DNA of 64,000 bases from M55B112 sp040903745 (GCA_040903745.1 JBBDUV010000112.1:1-64000); one strand, 5' to 3'. Shown: positions 34,818 to 42,566, counted from the first letter of the stretch. A program made the numbers and translations. The notes: a model not told the origin generated them from the letters alone.

Positions 34818-35003
34818 ATGATTACTTTTGAAAACAGGGGTTACTGGAACGAAAAAAAGGAAAAACTCAAGCAACAGTATCCCGGTATTACCGATGCTGA
34901 TTTGTACTACAGCGATGGAAAAGAAAGGGTTATGCTTGAGATTCTCAGCTACAAACTGGGAAAAACAGAACATGAAATGGTAAGGATACTGGCTGACCTT
35001 TGA
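34818..35003 (+). CDS. CsbD-like small stress protein
   Basis: A 61-residue acidic/basic helical protein. The pattern WNEKKEKLKQQYPGITDADLYYSDGKE (given in part), then LSYKLGKTEHEMVRIL, is that of the CsbD family, a general-stress protein in Bacillus (sigma-B regulon) and a frequent small protein in Bacteroidota. Its biochemical role is not known. It lies 226 bp after the promoter B gene; the gap shows no clear promoter and no gene. Confidence 0.65.
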   Translation: MITFENRGYWNEKKEKLKQQYPGITDADLYYSDGKERVMLEILSYKLGKTEHEMVRILADL

Positions 35004-35143
35004 TTCTCTTTCCCGTGATATTAAACAGTGACTAATTGAAAATCGTTCCGGGAGGCGCTCTTAAAAAATCTCTCTTCATGAGTAAAGTGAAACTCCAGAT
35101 GTGTAATATGTTTACCACCAACTAATTTTAATAATTTACTATT

Positions 35144-35212
35144 ATGCCACTACTTCATATTTTACTGATCATTATCGCTGTAGGCGTAGCCCTCTATCTT
35201 GTTAATAATTAG
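35144..35212 (+). CDS. 22-residue hydrophobic peptide, possible truncated small membrane protein
   Basis: ATG 35144 opens a 22-residue frame, PLLHILLIIIAVGVALYLVNN after the Met, which is a single membrane helix. The start resembles the small membrane proteins called Thivi_2564 family (MPLL, hydrophobic run, then VNxYIPM). In that family a Tyr-Ile-Pro follows; here the codon is TAG and the next codons read Ile-Pro-Ile-Glu, so the gene may be cut short by a stop mutation. A leader AATAATTTACTATT precedes it. Expression is unproven. Confidence 0.45.
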   Translation: MPLLHILLIIIAVGVALYLVNN

Positions 35213-35344
35213 ATTCCTATTGAGGTCAGTGTGGAAATGTGCAGGCTCGTGGGAATGTCTGATTTATAGTTCAATTGAGCACTGTATGTACAAATGCTTG
35301 TATCGAACTTAAGAAGAGTATGACAGTATAAAATAATCAGGATT

Positions 35345-35779
35345 ATGAAATCAGACATGAGGATAAAACTATTTTTGGTTGATGATGATGCAGTGTTTCT
35401 TAAATCACTTGAAATAGAGTTTTTGCAAAATGCCGATTTTTCAATTGAGACTTTTGCAACAGGTGAAGAATGTTTAGCTACTTTATCACATAAACCAGAT
35501 GTAATTATATTGGATTACCTTCTCGACGGGGTTAATAAAAATGTGATGAACGGGATTAAAGTGTTGGATAAAATTAAAGCATATAATATAGAAATACCAG
35601 TGATCATGCTATCGGCCCAGGATAAGATAGAGGTTGCTGTTAAATGCATGCATCATCAGGCCTTCGATTATGTCGTTAAAAGTGAAACTGCCTTTATCAG
35701 ATTACAAAAAAATCTAAGTACTATTTTCAAGTTCAGAAAAATGGAGAAAACACTTAACTGGTATAAGGAAAGGATGTGA
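35345..35779 (+). CDS. single-domain response regulator
   Basis: A 144-residue receiver domain without output domain. Acidic pocket: LFLVDDDAVFLKSLE; phospho-acceptor Asp in VIILDYLLDG; Thr/Ser switch at IPVIMLSAQDK; Lys in FDYVVKSE. The last 15 residues (FRKMEKTLNWYKERM) form a short charged helix. Stand-alone receivers relay phosphate or act by protein contact, so it is not itself the DNA-binding factor for the tandem-site promoters. It lies just upstream of promoter D and two genes before the CheB-CheR-PAS protein, a plausible signalling partner. Confidence 0.88.
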   Translation: MKSDMRIKLFLVDDDAVFLKSLEIEFLQNADFSIETFATGEECLATLSHKPDVIILDYLLDGVNKNVMNGIKVLDKIKAYNIEIPVIMLSAQDKIEVAVKCMHHQAFDYVVKSETAFIRLQKNLSTIFKFRKMEKTLNWYKERM

Positions 35780-35782
35780 ATA

Positions 35783-35839
35783 ATGTAAATTTTATGTAAA
35801 GTTATGTAACAGAAAAAGCGATAAAGGAGCTTAATTTTA
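35783..35839 (+). promoter_or_regulatory. tandem-site promoter D: ATGTAA, 15 bp, ATGTAA, 21 bp, TTAATTTTA
   Basis: ATGTAA at 35783-35788 and 35804-35809 (21 bp apart), then 21 bp to TTAATTTTA (35831-35839), a near match to the -7 box. A third ATGTAA lies between at 35794-35799. The first half-site starts 3 bp after the response-regulator stop codon. The transcript would lead into the OmpA-type gene at 35919 and carry the repeat 35851-35890 in its leader. Confidence 0.68.
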
Positions 35840-35850
35840 TAAAATAAATA

Positions 35851-35890
35851 GAGACTGTAAAAAGAGTTGGACTTTATATACAGACTAATT
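35851..35890. repeat. dispersed 40-nt intergenic repeat, copy 2
   Basis: GAGACTGTAAAAAGAGTTGG followed by ACTTTATATACAGACTAATT. About 31 of 40 positions match the copy at 41587-41626. It can fold: CTGTA faces TACAG outside and AGAGT faces ACTTT inside around a TGG loop. It lies in the leader between promoter D and the OmpA-type gene. Confidence 0.55.
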
Positions 35891-35918
35891 AGTTGTTATT
35901 TAATGAAATTGTAGTGTT

Positions 35919-36455
35919 ATGAAAATTCTAACCATTGGGGTCCTTGTTTTCGCCGGCTGGGCTTCGCTTTCAGCCTGGCTATATGTTTGCAAAATCAAGG
36001 GTTTGTGCAACGAAAGTAATGCCGTCGTGATGGGTGCCGTAATACCAAATATGTCTATCCCATCTGATTCCCGGACTGACACACTTGCTGCCACACCGGA
36101 AGTAAAACCGGAAGCCCCTGAGATGCTGCTTGTCTTCTTTGCATTCGATAAGTCAGCATTCGACCCTGACGCTGATATGAATAAATTTTGTGATGCTTCA
36201 ATCGAATATATGCATCAGAATTCAGAAGCGGGAATGCTTATAACAGGACATACTGATGCAATAGGATCTGATGCGTACAACCATGCTTTGGGTTATCGAA
36301 GAGCACAGAGTGTTCAGGCGTATTTTAAAAGGAAAGGTGTTGCAACCGGCAAGATCACTATAGAGTCAAAAGGTGAAAAAAATCCTGCAGATAATAATAG
36401 TACAGTTGAAGGCAGAGAAAAAAACAGAAGAGCGTCCGTAACAATTAAAAATTAA
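35919..36455 (+). CDS. OmpA-family protein with N-terminal membrane segment
   Basis: A 178-residue protein with an N-terminal hydrophobic segment (ILTIGVLVFAGWASLSAWLYVC, residues 3-24) that may be an anchor or signal, a Pro/Thr-rich linker, and an OmpA C-terminal domain from about residue 70: LVFFAFDKSAFDPDADMNKF, then ITGHTDAIGSDAYNHALGYR and GREKNRRASVTIK. The Asp and Arg of the peptidoglycan (diaminopimelate) site are in place. It probably binds peptidoglycan from the membrane side. It is driven by tandem-site promoter D and followed after 5 bp by a 52-residue membrane protein. Confidence 0.82.
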   Translation: MKILTIGVLVFAGWASLSAWLYVCKIKGLCNESNAVVMGAVIPNMSIPSDSRTDTLAATPEVKPEAPEMLLVFFAFDKSAFDPDADMNKFCDASIEYMHQNSEAGMLITGHTDAIGSDAYNHALGYRRAQSVQAYFKRKGVATGKITIESKGEKNPADNNSTVEGREKNRRASVTIKN

Positions 36456-36460
36456 TACAT

Positions 36461-36619
36461 ATGAACACAGATGCAATTTTTATTCTATTAGCTCAGACAA
36501 AAGGAGCAGCAGCACTGGAAATAATTTCAATGCTCATTGTTGCGGCAATTATTGGTTATGCGACAGCGTGGCTTTTTTACAAGTCACATGACTTTATTGC
36601 CAGCAGTATAATTTATTGA
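36461..36619 (+). CDS. 52-residue membrane protein
   Basis: ATG 36461 lies 5 bp after the OmpA-type stop codon. The product has an N-terminal hydrophobic start, then a membrane helix ALEIISMLIVAAIIGYATAW with LFYKSHDF after it, and ends ASSIIY. Bacteroidota have longer proteins with the same GAAALEI...IIGYxTAW...YKS pattern followed by a coiled coil; this one stops soon after the helix and may be a shortened version. Translational coupling to the OmpA gene is likely. No function known. Confidence 0.6.
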   Translation: MNTDAIFILLAQTKGAAALEIISMLIVAAIIGYATAWLFYKSHDFIASSIIY

Positions 36620-36676
36620 ATATGAAAAATTTTATTTATTTTGTATTGCCTATATTGCATATAGATTAAATTCAAC

Positions 36677-39592
36677 ATGCCAAAAGCGACGAGTACTTCA
36701 AAAGTAAAAGCGCCTGAAGCGGATAACACGCATTTCCCCATAGTGGGTATAGGCGCATCGGCAGGCGGACTGGAAGCATTGGATGAATTTCTTAGAAACG
36801 TTCCCAATCGAAGCGGAATGGCATATGTTGTTATTCAGCACCTCGATCCAACCCAAAAAGGCATGCTTCCGGAATTGTTACAACGGACTACCGAAATGAA
36901 AGTCTACCAGGTTAAAGACCGAATGCATATTAAACCGAATTGCGTTTATGTAATCCCACCCAATAGAAGTATGTCAATTCTGAAAGGTGTACTTCACCTG
37001 TTTGAACCATTAGAAACACGGGGGATGCGTCTTCCGGTTGATTTTTTTATGCGTTCTCTCGCCGACGATCAGCATGAGAGGGCCATAGGGGTTATTCTTT
37101 CCGGAATGGGTTCTGACGGTAGTTTAGGTCTTCAGGCAATTAAAGAGAATAATGGAATTGCTGTAGTGCAGGAGCCTGCAACGGCAAAGTACGACAGCAT
37201 GCCGGGCAGTGCTATCGAATCGACAGTGGTCGATCTTGTTGGTCCGGCTAATGCGTTGCCTACTCTGATTCTGGACTTCCTAAAGCGTATCCCTGAACTG
37301 AAGTCAAAACTCGAAATCAAGGATAAAGATAAAAGCTCCCTTGAAAAAATAATTATTCTCTTGCGAAACAATACCGGTAACGACTTTTCGATGTATAAAA
37401 AAAGCACTGTATATCGAAGGATTGAGAGAAGAATGACAGTTCATAAGATTGATAAAATCTCTTCATATGTTCATTTTTTGCAGGAGAATCCTAAGGAATC
37501 CAACATCCTTTTCAAAGAATTGATGATTGGCGTAACCAATTTCTTTCGTGATGCCCCGGTATGGGCCAAACTGAAAGAGTCTGTTCTGCCGGAATTGATC
37601 AACAGCCGGGAGGAGGTGTCAATATTAAGAGCATGGGTACCGGCCTGCTCAACAGGTGAAGAGGCATATTCTCTTGCAATGGTATTTAAGGAGGCAGTTG
37701 AAAAAATCAAACCCCAGGGGAGGATTAATTTGCAGATTTTTGCTACCGACCTCGATAATGAAGCAATCGAAGCAGCAAGAAGGGCGTTGTTTCCTCCCAA
37801 CATAGCTTCAGATGTTTCACCGGCACGTCTTTCCCGGTTTTTTAATAAGACTGATGAAGGTTACCGGGTTAAAATAGAGATCAGGGAGATGGTGGTGTTT
37901 GCTAACCACAATATTTTAATGCACCCTCCATTTACAAAGATCGATATTCTCTCGTGCAGGAATCTGCTCATTTATATGGATCCTGAGCTGCAAAGAAAAA
38001 TATTGGGTCTCTTTTACTATAGCTTAAATCCTGATGGGGTTATGGTGCTTGGAAGCTCTGAAACATTGGGAAATCAAAGCGATTTTTTTACAACAGTAGA
38101 TACAAAGCTAAAAATTTTCAAGCGTGGACTTGATTCCAGAGCGCCGGAATTCAGCAATTTCCCTTCTTCATTTTCAAAATCCAAACAAGCTCCTGGTACT
38201 GAAAATCACACTCCGGACAAATCAATTCAGAATATTCAGACAATGGCAGATCAGCTATTGTTGCAGCATTTCTCGCCCGCCGGTGTACTGGTAAATGAAA
38301 GTGGTGATATTATCTATATCAGCGGACGTACCGGGAAATACTTAGAGCCTTCTGTTGGAAAGGCAAATATGAATATTTTTGCCATGTTGCGCGAGGGTCT
38401 GCATAATGAGTTCCCGATTGCCTTTCGTAAAGCCCTCATGAATAAAGAGTCGGTTGTGTTGCATAATTTAAAAGTAGGCTCCAACGGTTCAACCCTGACC
38501 TTAAATGTAACTATTCAATGGATAGATAAACCAAAGCAGTTGCACGGCTACCTGATGGTTGTTTTTTCTGATATGAATGACCATCCTGAACCCTGTTATC
38601 AAACTGGTAAAACAAAGAAAACCCCATCAAGCCAGAGAGAAGCTAAACTGGAAAAAGAGTTACAGCAGACACGCGAGGAGTTGCAGAGTACCCACGAAGA
38701 GATGCAAACATCGCAGGAAGAGCAGAAATCTACAAATGAGGAGTTGCAGTCAACGAATGAGGAGCTGCAATCAACCAATGAGGAGTTGACAACTTCCAAA
38801 GAGGAGATGCAGAGTATGAACGAAGAACTTCAAACTGTAAATGCGGAACTCAAGTCTAAGGTTGAGGAATACTCCAGGGTGGAGAGTGACATGAAAAACC
38901 TGCTTAACAGTACTGATATTGCAACACTGTTTCTGGATAAAGACCTCAATATCCGTCGATATACCAACCAGGCAACTAAAATTTTTAAACTGATCAAGAG
39001 TGATATCGGACGTCGTTTCACTGATCTTGTTACAGATCTTGAATACCCCGATCTTGTTGATGATGCCACGGAAGTGCTAAGAACCCTAATTTTTATTCAA
39101 AAACAGATACCCGCTAAAGATGGGCGATGGTTTTCAATTCGCATTATGCCGTACCGCACTGTAGACGACAGGATCGATGGGCTTGTTATAACTTTTATCA
39201 ACCTTTCTGAACTCAAAGAGGTTGAATCAAAACTTCATGAAACAGAGCAGATGAATCGGTCCTTGTTGAATTCATCATCATCAGCAATACTTAAACTATC
39301 AGTTGATGGAAAAATTGAGGAGTTCAATCTTTCTGCTGAAAAATTCTTTGGAAGAAAGCGGGCAGAGGTTATGCATCAGAACTTTATAAATACGTTTATT
39401 CCGGAAGCGTTTCGTGAAAAGAGTGAAAAAGAGCTGCAAATACTGCTCAGAAACGCAAATGGCAGCAAAATTAAAATGCAGGTACTTGGCACCGGTGAAA
39501 AGGCAGAAATAATTGAATGGTCGGTAACTGTACTCATCAACCACTTTAAGAGACCAGCAGGACTGTTACTTATAAAATCAGATAAACCATGA
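36677..39592 (+). CDS. CheB-CheR-PAS hybrid signalling protein
   Basis: A 971-residue cytoplasmic protein. Residues 15-200 are a CheB methylesterase domain without receiver: GIGASAGGLEALDEFL (catalytic Ser), VIQHLDPTQKGMLPELL (catalytic His) and GMGSDGSLGLQAI (catalytic Asp). Residues about 215-480 are a CheR methyltransferase: FFRDAPVWAKLKESVLP, WVPACSTGEEAYSLAM (SAM site) and ILSCRNLLIYMDPELQ. Then a PAS-like region, a long coiled coil of EELQSTNEELQSTN-type repeats (about 650-735) and two PAS domains (about 735-970). Most relatives end in a histidine kinase; this one ends without HisKA or HATPase. The stop codon overlaps the next start (ATGA). Confidence 0.9.
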   Translation: MPKATSTSKVKAPEADNTHFPIVGIGASAGGLEALDEFLRNVPNRSGMAYVVIQHLDPTQKGMLPELLQRTTEMKVYQVKDRMHIKPNCVYVIPPNRSMSILKGVLHLFEPLETRGMRLPVDFFMRSLADDQHERAIGVILSGMGSDGSLGLQAIKENNGIAVVQEPATAKYDSMPGSAIESTVVDLVGPANALPTLILDFLKRIPELKSKLEIKDKDKSSLEKIIILLRNNTGNDFSMYKKSTVYRRIERRMTVHKIDKISSYVHFLQENPKESNILFKELMIGVTNFFRDAPVWAKLKESVLPELINSREEVSILRAWVPACSTGEEAYSLAMVFKEAVEKIKPQGRINLQIFATDLDNEAIEAARRALFPPNIASDVSPARLSRFFNKTDEGYRVKIEIREMVVFANHNILMHPPFTKIDILSCRNLLIYMDPELQRKILGLFYYSLNPDGVMVLGSSETLGNQSDFFTTVDTKLKIFKRGLDSRAPEFSNFPSSFSKSKQAPGTENHTPDKSIQNIQTMADQLLLQHFSPAGVLVNESGDIIYISGRTGKYLEPSVGKANMNIFAMLREGLHNEFPIAFRKALMNKESVVLHNLKVGSNGSTLTLNVTIQWIDKPKQLHGYLMVVFSDMNDHPEPCYQTGKTKKTPSSQREAKLEKELQQTREELQSTHEEMQTSQEEQKSTNEELQSTNEELQSTNEELTTSKEEMQSMNEELQTVNAELKSKVEEYSRVESDMKNLLNSTDIATLFLDKDLNIRRYTNQATKIFKLIKSDIGRRFTDLVTDLEYPDLVDDATEVLRTLIFIQKQIPAKDGRWFSIRIMPYRTVDDRIDGLVITFINLSELKEVESKLHETEQMNRSLLNSSSSAILKLSVDGKIEEFNLSAEKFFGRKRAEVMHQNFINTFIPEAFREKSEKELQILLRNANGSKIKMQVLGTGEKAEIIEWSVTVLINHFKRPAGLLLIKSDKP

Positions 39593-40152
39593 ATATCGAA
39601 AAACAAGATTTAACAGATGCCGAAATGCTCCGTAAAAAAGCTGAAGAAAAACTGAAGTTAGAGCAAAAGAGAGTGGCTAAGTCAAACCTGGAAAATGATA
39701 CCAAAAAGCTCTTGCACGAACTTCAGGTGCACCAGATTGAGTTGGAAATGCAGAACGAAGAGTTGCGGGAGGCGAATGAAACTGCTGAAGCAGCACTTAA
39801 GAAATACACCATGTTGTATGATCTGGCTCCTATGGGCTATTTTACCCTGGATGAGGATGGCCGTATCTGTGATCTGAATTTTACGGGTGCCGAGTTGCTG
39901 GGGGACAAACGTTATAGTTTGGTAAATAGCAATTTTAAGCTCTTTATATCTAAAGAATCGCAGAAAGTCTTCAATGACTTTTTCAATAGAGTTTATACCA
40001 GTACTGCCAAGGAGTCATGCAATGTTAAACTTGGTTATGATGATAAAATTTTATCATTGGTATACATGGAAGGTATTGTTACCGGCGATGACCGGAAATT
40101 CCTTTTGTCAGTAGTTGACATATCTGAAATTAAACAACAGTCCAATTTGTGA
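39589..40152 (+). CDS. PAS-domain protein
   Basis: A 187-residue soluble protein: an N-terminal coiled coil (KKAEEKLKLEQKRVAKSN, then LLHELQVHQIELEMQNEELR) and one PAS domain from about residue 72 (MLYDLAPMGYFTLDEDGRIC to LLSVVDISEIKQQ). In related proteins this block is the input part of a sensor kinase; here no kinase follows. Its ATG overlaps the stop codon of the CheB-CheR-PAS gene by 4 bp, so the two are made together and may pair through their coiled coils. Ligand unknown. Confidence 0.83.
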   Translation: MNIEKQDLTDAEMLRKKAEEKLKLEQKRVAKSNLENDTKKLLHELQVHQIELEMQNEELREANETAEAALKKYTMLYDLAPMGYFTLDEDGRICDLNFTGAELLGDKRYSLVNSNFKLFISKESQKVFNDFFNRVYTSTAKESCNVKLGYDDKILSLVYMEGIVTGDDRKFLLSVVDISEIKQQSNL

Positions 40153-40329
40153 TTATCTCAGATACAATTCTTTAATCGATACATACTCAGAGGTATAATT
40201 CTGCTCACCCTGTAAAAAATACCAGGATGAATATTCAAACAATATCGTAAGGAACATTCTGACAGGGTTAATTTTGTTCTTTTAATTCCAGTATATCACT
40301 TCTAACCGGAACGAAAGAGATCAAAAATA

Positions 40330-40365
40330 GAAGAAGCCACCCAAGGGCAGCTTCTTTTATTTTTT
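40330..40365. terminator. bidirectional terminator between the PAS gene and a DUF3494 gene
   Basis: GAAGC-CA-CCC-AA-GGG-CA-GCTTC with flanking AAG and CTT, T-rich on both sides (TTTTATTTTTT on plus, TTCTATTTTT on minus). It serves both convergent genes (39589-40152 plus and 40391-41464 minus). Confidence 0.75.
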
Positions 40366-40390
40366 AAACAACTTATATTTAGCGTATCTG

Positions 40391-41464
40391 CTAAAACTGG
40401 ACTATGGTAGTTGCATCGAGTACCACAGCGGTTTGAGCCAGTGCCCTGCCGTTTAATGATGCGCCAGTCTGAAAGGTAATACCTGTCTTTGACAAAATAA
40501 TTCCTTCGAAGTGAGAAGTCGTACCAAATGTTGCCTCACCTGCAACCTGCCAGAATATGTTACCGGGCTGAGCACCTCCGCTTAGTAAAACTTCGACAGA
40601 CGAACTCACAGAAAGGTCACCAGCTATTAGGAATATCCATACATCAGTTGAATTTCCTGAAATAGTGACACTTGAAGGAACTGTTACGGTATTGGTCCAT
40701 TTGTAAATACCGGGAGTGAGTGTTTTTCCACCAATATTGCCAGTACCCAGTTCCAGGAAGTCAATTGCCGTTCGGCCTGCAGCATCGTTGTAGGCAGTAT
40801 TCATGTCATTTACTGCAGTGGTAAGGTTTGTTGGCGTTGGATCAGCCATATCAGAGGCATAGATCTTCCCGGTTACCAGATCTGATGTAGCGTATCCGGT
40901 TTCATTGGTTAAGGCAAATCCTGTTATGTAGGATGTTGCTGCCGGACTAAGACCCAAATCACCTGTAATTTCCGAGGTTCCGCTGTTATTGACAGCTGTT
41001 TTTGCAAGAACAACATAATTGCCTGACGTTCCAAGATTGACCACTTCAGTGCCTGAGGTACTCCCTCCGGTAGTAAAGGTCCATGTATGGGAGTCTTCCA
41101 TAGCTCTACCTGTACTGCTTTTAACTGATGTAGTAACTGTAGCCGTAAAATCAGCTGCTGCAGCCAGCGTACCTGATGGTGTAAAGGTTGCTGTCACTCC
41201 GGCGTAAGACACATCACCAGCAATGCTGCTTGTGCCTTGTTTTAAGGTAAATGATGAGCTGTTTATTGTTGATTCATCCATGGCCTCGCTAAAGGTTACA
41301 GAAATTGCTTTGTTACGGACAACGTCCATTTCATCGCTTATTGGGTCGGTTGACAATACAACAGGGTTTAAGCCGTCATTGTCATTATCGTCATCTTTGT
41401 TACAGCTTGCCAGAAGCACAATCATGACCATTGGAATAATTGAGAATAATGTTTTTAGTTTCAT
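40391..41464 (-). CDS. lipoprotein with one Ig-like (Big_5) domain and a DUF3494 domain
   Basis: A 357-residue lipoprotein: LFSIIPMVMIVLLASC signal with the Cys at about residue 21, then an Asp/Asn-rich stretch. One Big_5 Ig-like domain (about 33-133, VVLSTDPISDEMDVV to SHTWTFTT) is followed by DUF3494 (about 143-357): LGTSGNYVVLAKTAVNNSGT, GDLGLSPAATSYITGFALT, NIFWQVAGEATFGTTSHFEG. This solenoid is nearly the same as that of the gene at 28963, so the two arose by recent duplication and later lost or gained Ig domains. It is on the other strand, 10 kb away. Confidence 0.85.
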   Translation of the reverse strand: MKLKTLFSIIPMVMIVLLASCNKDDDNDNDGLNPVVLSTDPISDEMDVVRNKAISVTFSEAMDESTINSSSFTLKQGTSSIAGDVSYAGVTATFTPSGTLAAAADFTATVTTSVKSSTGRAMEDSHTWTFTTGGSTSGTEVVNLGTSGNYVVLAKTAVNNSGTSEITGDLGLSPAATSYITGFALTNETGYATSDLVTGKIYASDMADPTPTNLTTAVNDMNTAYNDAAGRTAIDFLELGTGNIGGKTLTPGIYKWTNTVTVPSSVTISGNSTDVWIFLIAGDLSVSSSVEVLLSGGAQPGNIFWQVAGEATFGTTSHFEGIILSKTGITFQTGASLNGRALAQTAVVLDATTIVQF

Positions 41465-41507
41465 TTTTGTTGTTATTTATGTGTATTAATATTAAGAATT
41501 TTGCTTA

Positions 41508-41535
41508 CTTACATTGTCACTAATGGCTATGTAAG
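41508..41535. repeat. inverted pair of ATGTAA sites: CTTACAT-N14-ATGTAAG
   Basis: Perfect 7-bp arms at 41508-41514 and 41529-41535, 44 bp upstream of the minus-strand DUF3494 gene. The arms are the same hexamer as the tandem-site promoters but arranged head to head. No -7 box at the expected distance. Confidence 0.45.
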
Positions 41536-41586
41536 ATTAATTGTTTAAAAAAATGTTAATTGTTACTACTCAATGCGAACTACTTA

Positions 41587-41626
41587 GAGTCTGTCAACAG
41601 AGTCGGACTTTATGGACAGTCACTTA
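41587..41626. repeat. dispersed 40-nt intergenic repeat, copy 3
   Basis: GAGTCTGTCAACAGAGTCGG followed by ACTTTATGGACAGTCACTTA, closely matching 35851-35890. Outer stem CTGTC/GACAG replaces CTGTA/TACAG of that copy, a compensatory change; inner stem AGAGT/ACTTT is kept. It lies 5 bp beyond the stop codon of the barrel protein gene at 41632. Confidence 0.55.
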
Positions 41627-41631
41627 AAGAG

Positions 41632-42108
41632 TTAAAAAATGTATCGGATCGAAAGGGCTCCGCCATCGGCCCATAGTCCGGAATAGCCGTAAAAATTGTA
41701 GGCGGGTTTCCAATCGACTCCAATATTAAAAGGAACCTCGGAAAAACTATACTCCAGCCCTACTATTAAATCCAATCCAACTACAGTATAAGATTCTCCT
41801 GCATCTCCCCAGCGTCCATCGGTATAATCACCGTTCCAAAAGCCAACATGGGCTCCAAAACCCAGGTACCATTTTAGGCGGTCGGTTTGAAAGGCACTAT
41901 AGTGAACTTCATAGAGTCCTGTTAGTTCCAGCCCTTTCCACCGACTGGCTATTATACCCTCGAAAGCTGATTTTGAACTTACAAAGTGTTTAATGGTTAC
42001 TCCATTTGAAAAACCTCCCCGAAGTCCGATTCCTGTATTGTAATCCTGGGCATTGCTAAAGATGACAAAGCTAAATGCCAGCAGGATTGTGATTCCAAAT
42101 TTTTTCAT
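41632..42108 (-). CDS. outer-membrane beta-barrel protein
   Basis: A 158-residue protein with signal FGITILLAFSFVIFSNA and a small barrel of about eight amphipathic strands ending in an aromatic C-terminus (ALSIRYIF), as in OmpW/OmpX-sized barrels. Typical pieces: TGIGLRGGFSNGVTIKHFVS and WYLGFGAHVGFWNGDY. No specific ligand or pore role can be stated. It is third in a minus-strand series after the lmo0937-like and 52-residue proteins, 98 bp after the latter, and may share their promoter C. Confidence 0.7.
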   Translation of the reverse strand: MKKFGITILLAFSFVIFSNAQDYNTGIGLRGGFSNGVTIKHFVSSKSAFEGIIASRWKGLELTGLYEVHYSAFQTDRLKWYLGFGAHVGFWNGDYTDGRWGDAGESYTVVGLDLIVGLEYSFSEVPFNIGVDWKPAYNFYGYSGLWADGGALSIRYIF

Positions 42109-42206
42109 ATCAGTATTTTTTTTATTTTCCTACTCATAAGGCTTTTCGGTATCGCCCCCATTCTGAATGCTGAATGGGTCAGCCCCAACATTTCATACTC
42201 AGTTGA

Positions 42207-42365
42207 TTAGGATTTATGAGTTTTTGCAGAAGGACCTGGAGTGATAATTAATCCTCCTGATCCTTTCTTATTGCGTTTTGCCGCCTTTGCGGCGCGCTTT
42301 TCTTTTAAATTCAAGACCGCTAATTTTTTACCGGACTTCTTTTTTAATTCTTTTTCGTGCGACAT
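42207..42365 (-). CDS. 52-residue lysine-rich protein
   Basis: An ATG-started frame of 52 codons (42365 down to the stop at 42207-42209). The product is strongly basic: SHEKELKKKSGKKLAVLNLK, then EKRAAKAAKRNKKGSGG and IITPGPSAKTHKS. It has no membrane segment. Small basic proteins beginning MSHEK with a LKEKRAxKxAK block are frequent in Bacteroidota and have no known role. It starts 54 bp after the lmo0937-like gene on the same strand. Confidence 0.6.
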   Translation of the reverse strand: MSHEKELKKKSGKKLAVLNLKEKRAAKAAKRNKKGSGGLIITPGPSAKTHKS

Positions 42366-42419
42366 ATCAATGAGCTTTTAGTAGTGTTTATTTTTAAACA
42401 GGATGACAGGTTATACTTT

Positions 42420-42566
42420 TTATCTGCCTCGAATAATCCTGATTAAAACTGCTATAAGGGCAATTACAAGCAGGATGTGTATAATACCTCCGGAACTGTA
42501 CCCTATAAAACCAATTGCCCAAAGTATAATTAATACTACAGCGATTATGTACAGTAGATTTCCCAT
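42420..42566 (-). CDS. lmo0937-type small membrane protein
   Basis: A 48-residue protein: MGNLLYIIAVVLIILWAIGF, a short Gly/Ser turn (IGYSSGGI), then a second helix IIHILLVIALIAVLIRIIRGR (given in part). Two membrane helices with a basic end are typical of the lmo0937 family of small membrane proteins, whose function is unknown. The frame is open further upstream, but the extension covers the promoter, so ATG 42566 is the start. It sits 33 bp downstream of the -7 box of tandem-site promoter C. Confidence 0.78.
   Translation of the reverse strand: MGNLLYIIAVVLIILWAIGFIGYSSGGIIHILLVIALIAVLIRIIRGR

Noticed and set aside
35078..35212. Frameshift in the 22-residue membrane peptide
   Set aside because: Re-reading the bases around 35158-35164 shows one continuous frame from ATG 35144 to TAG; only the early stop codon remains unusual.
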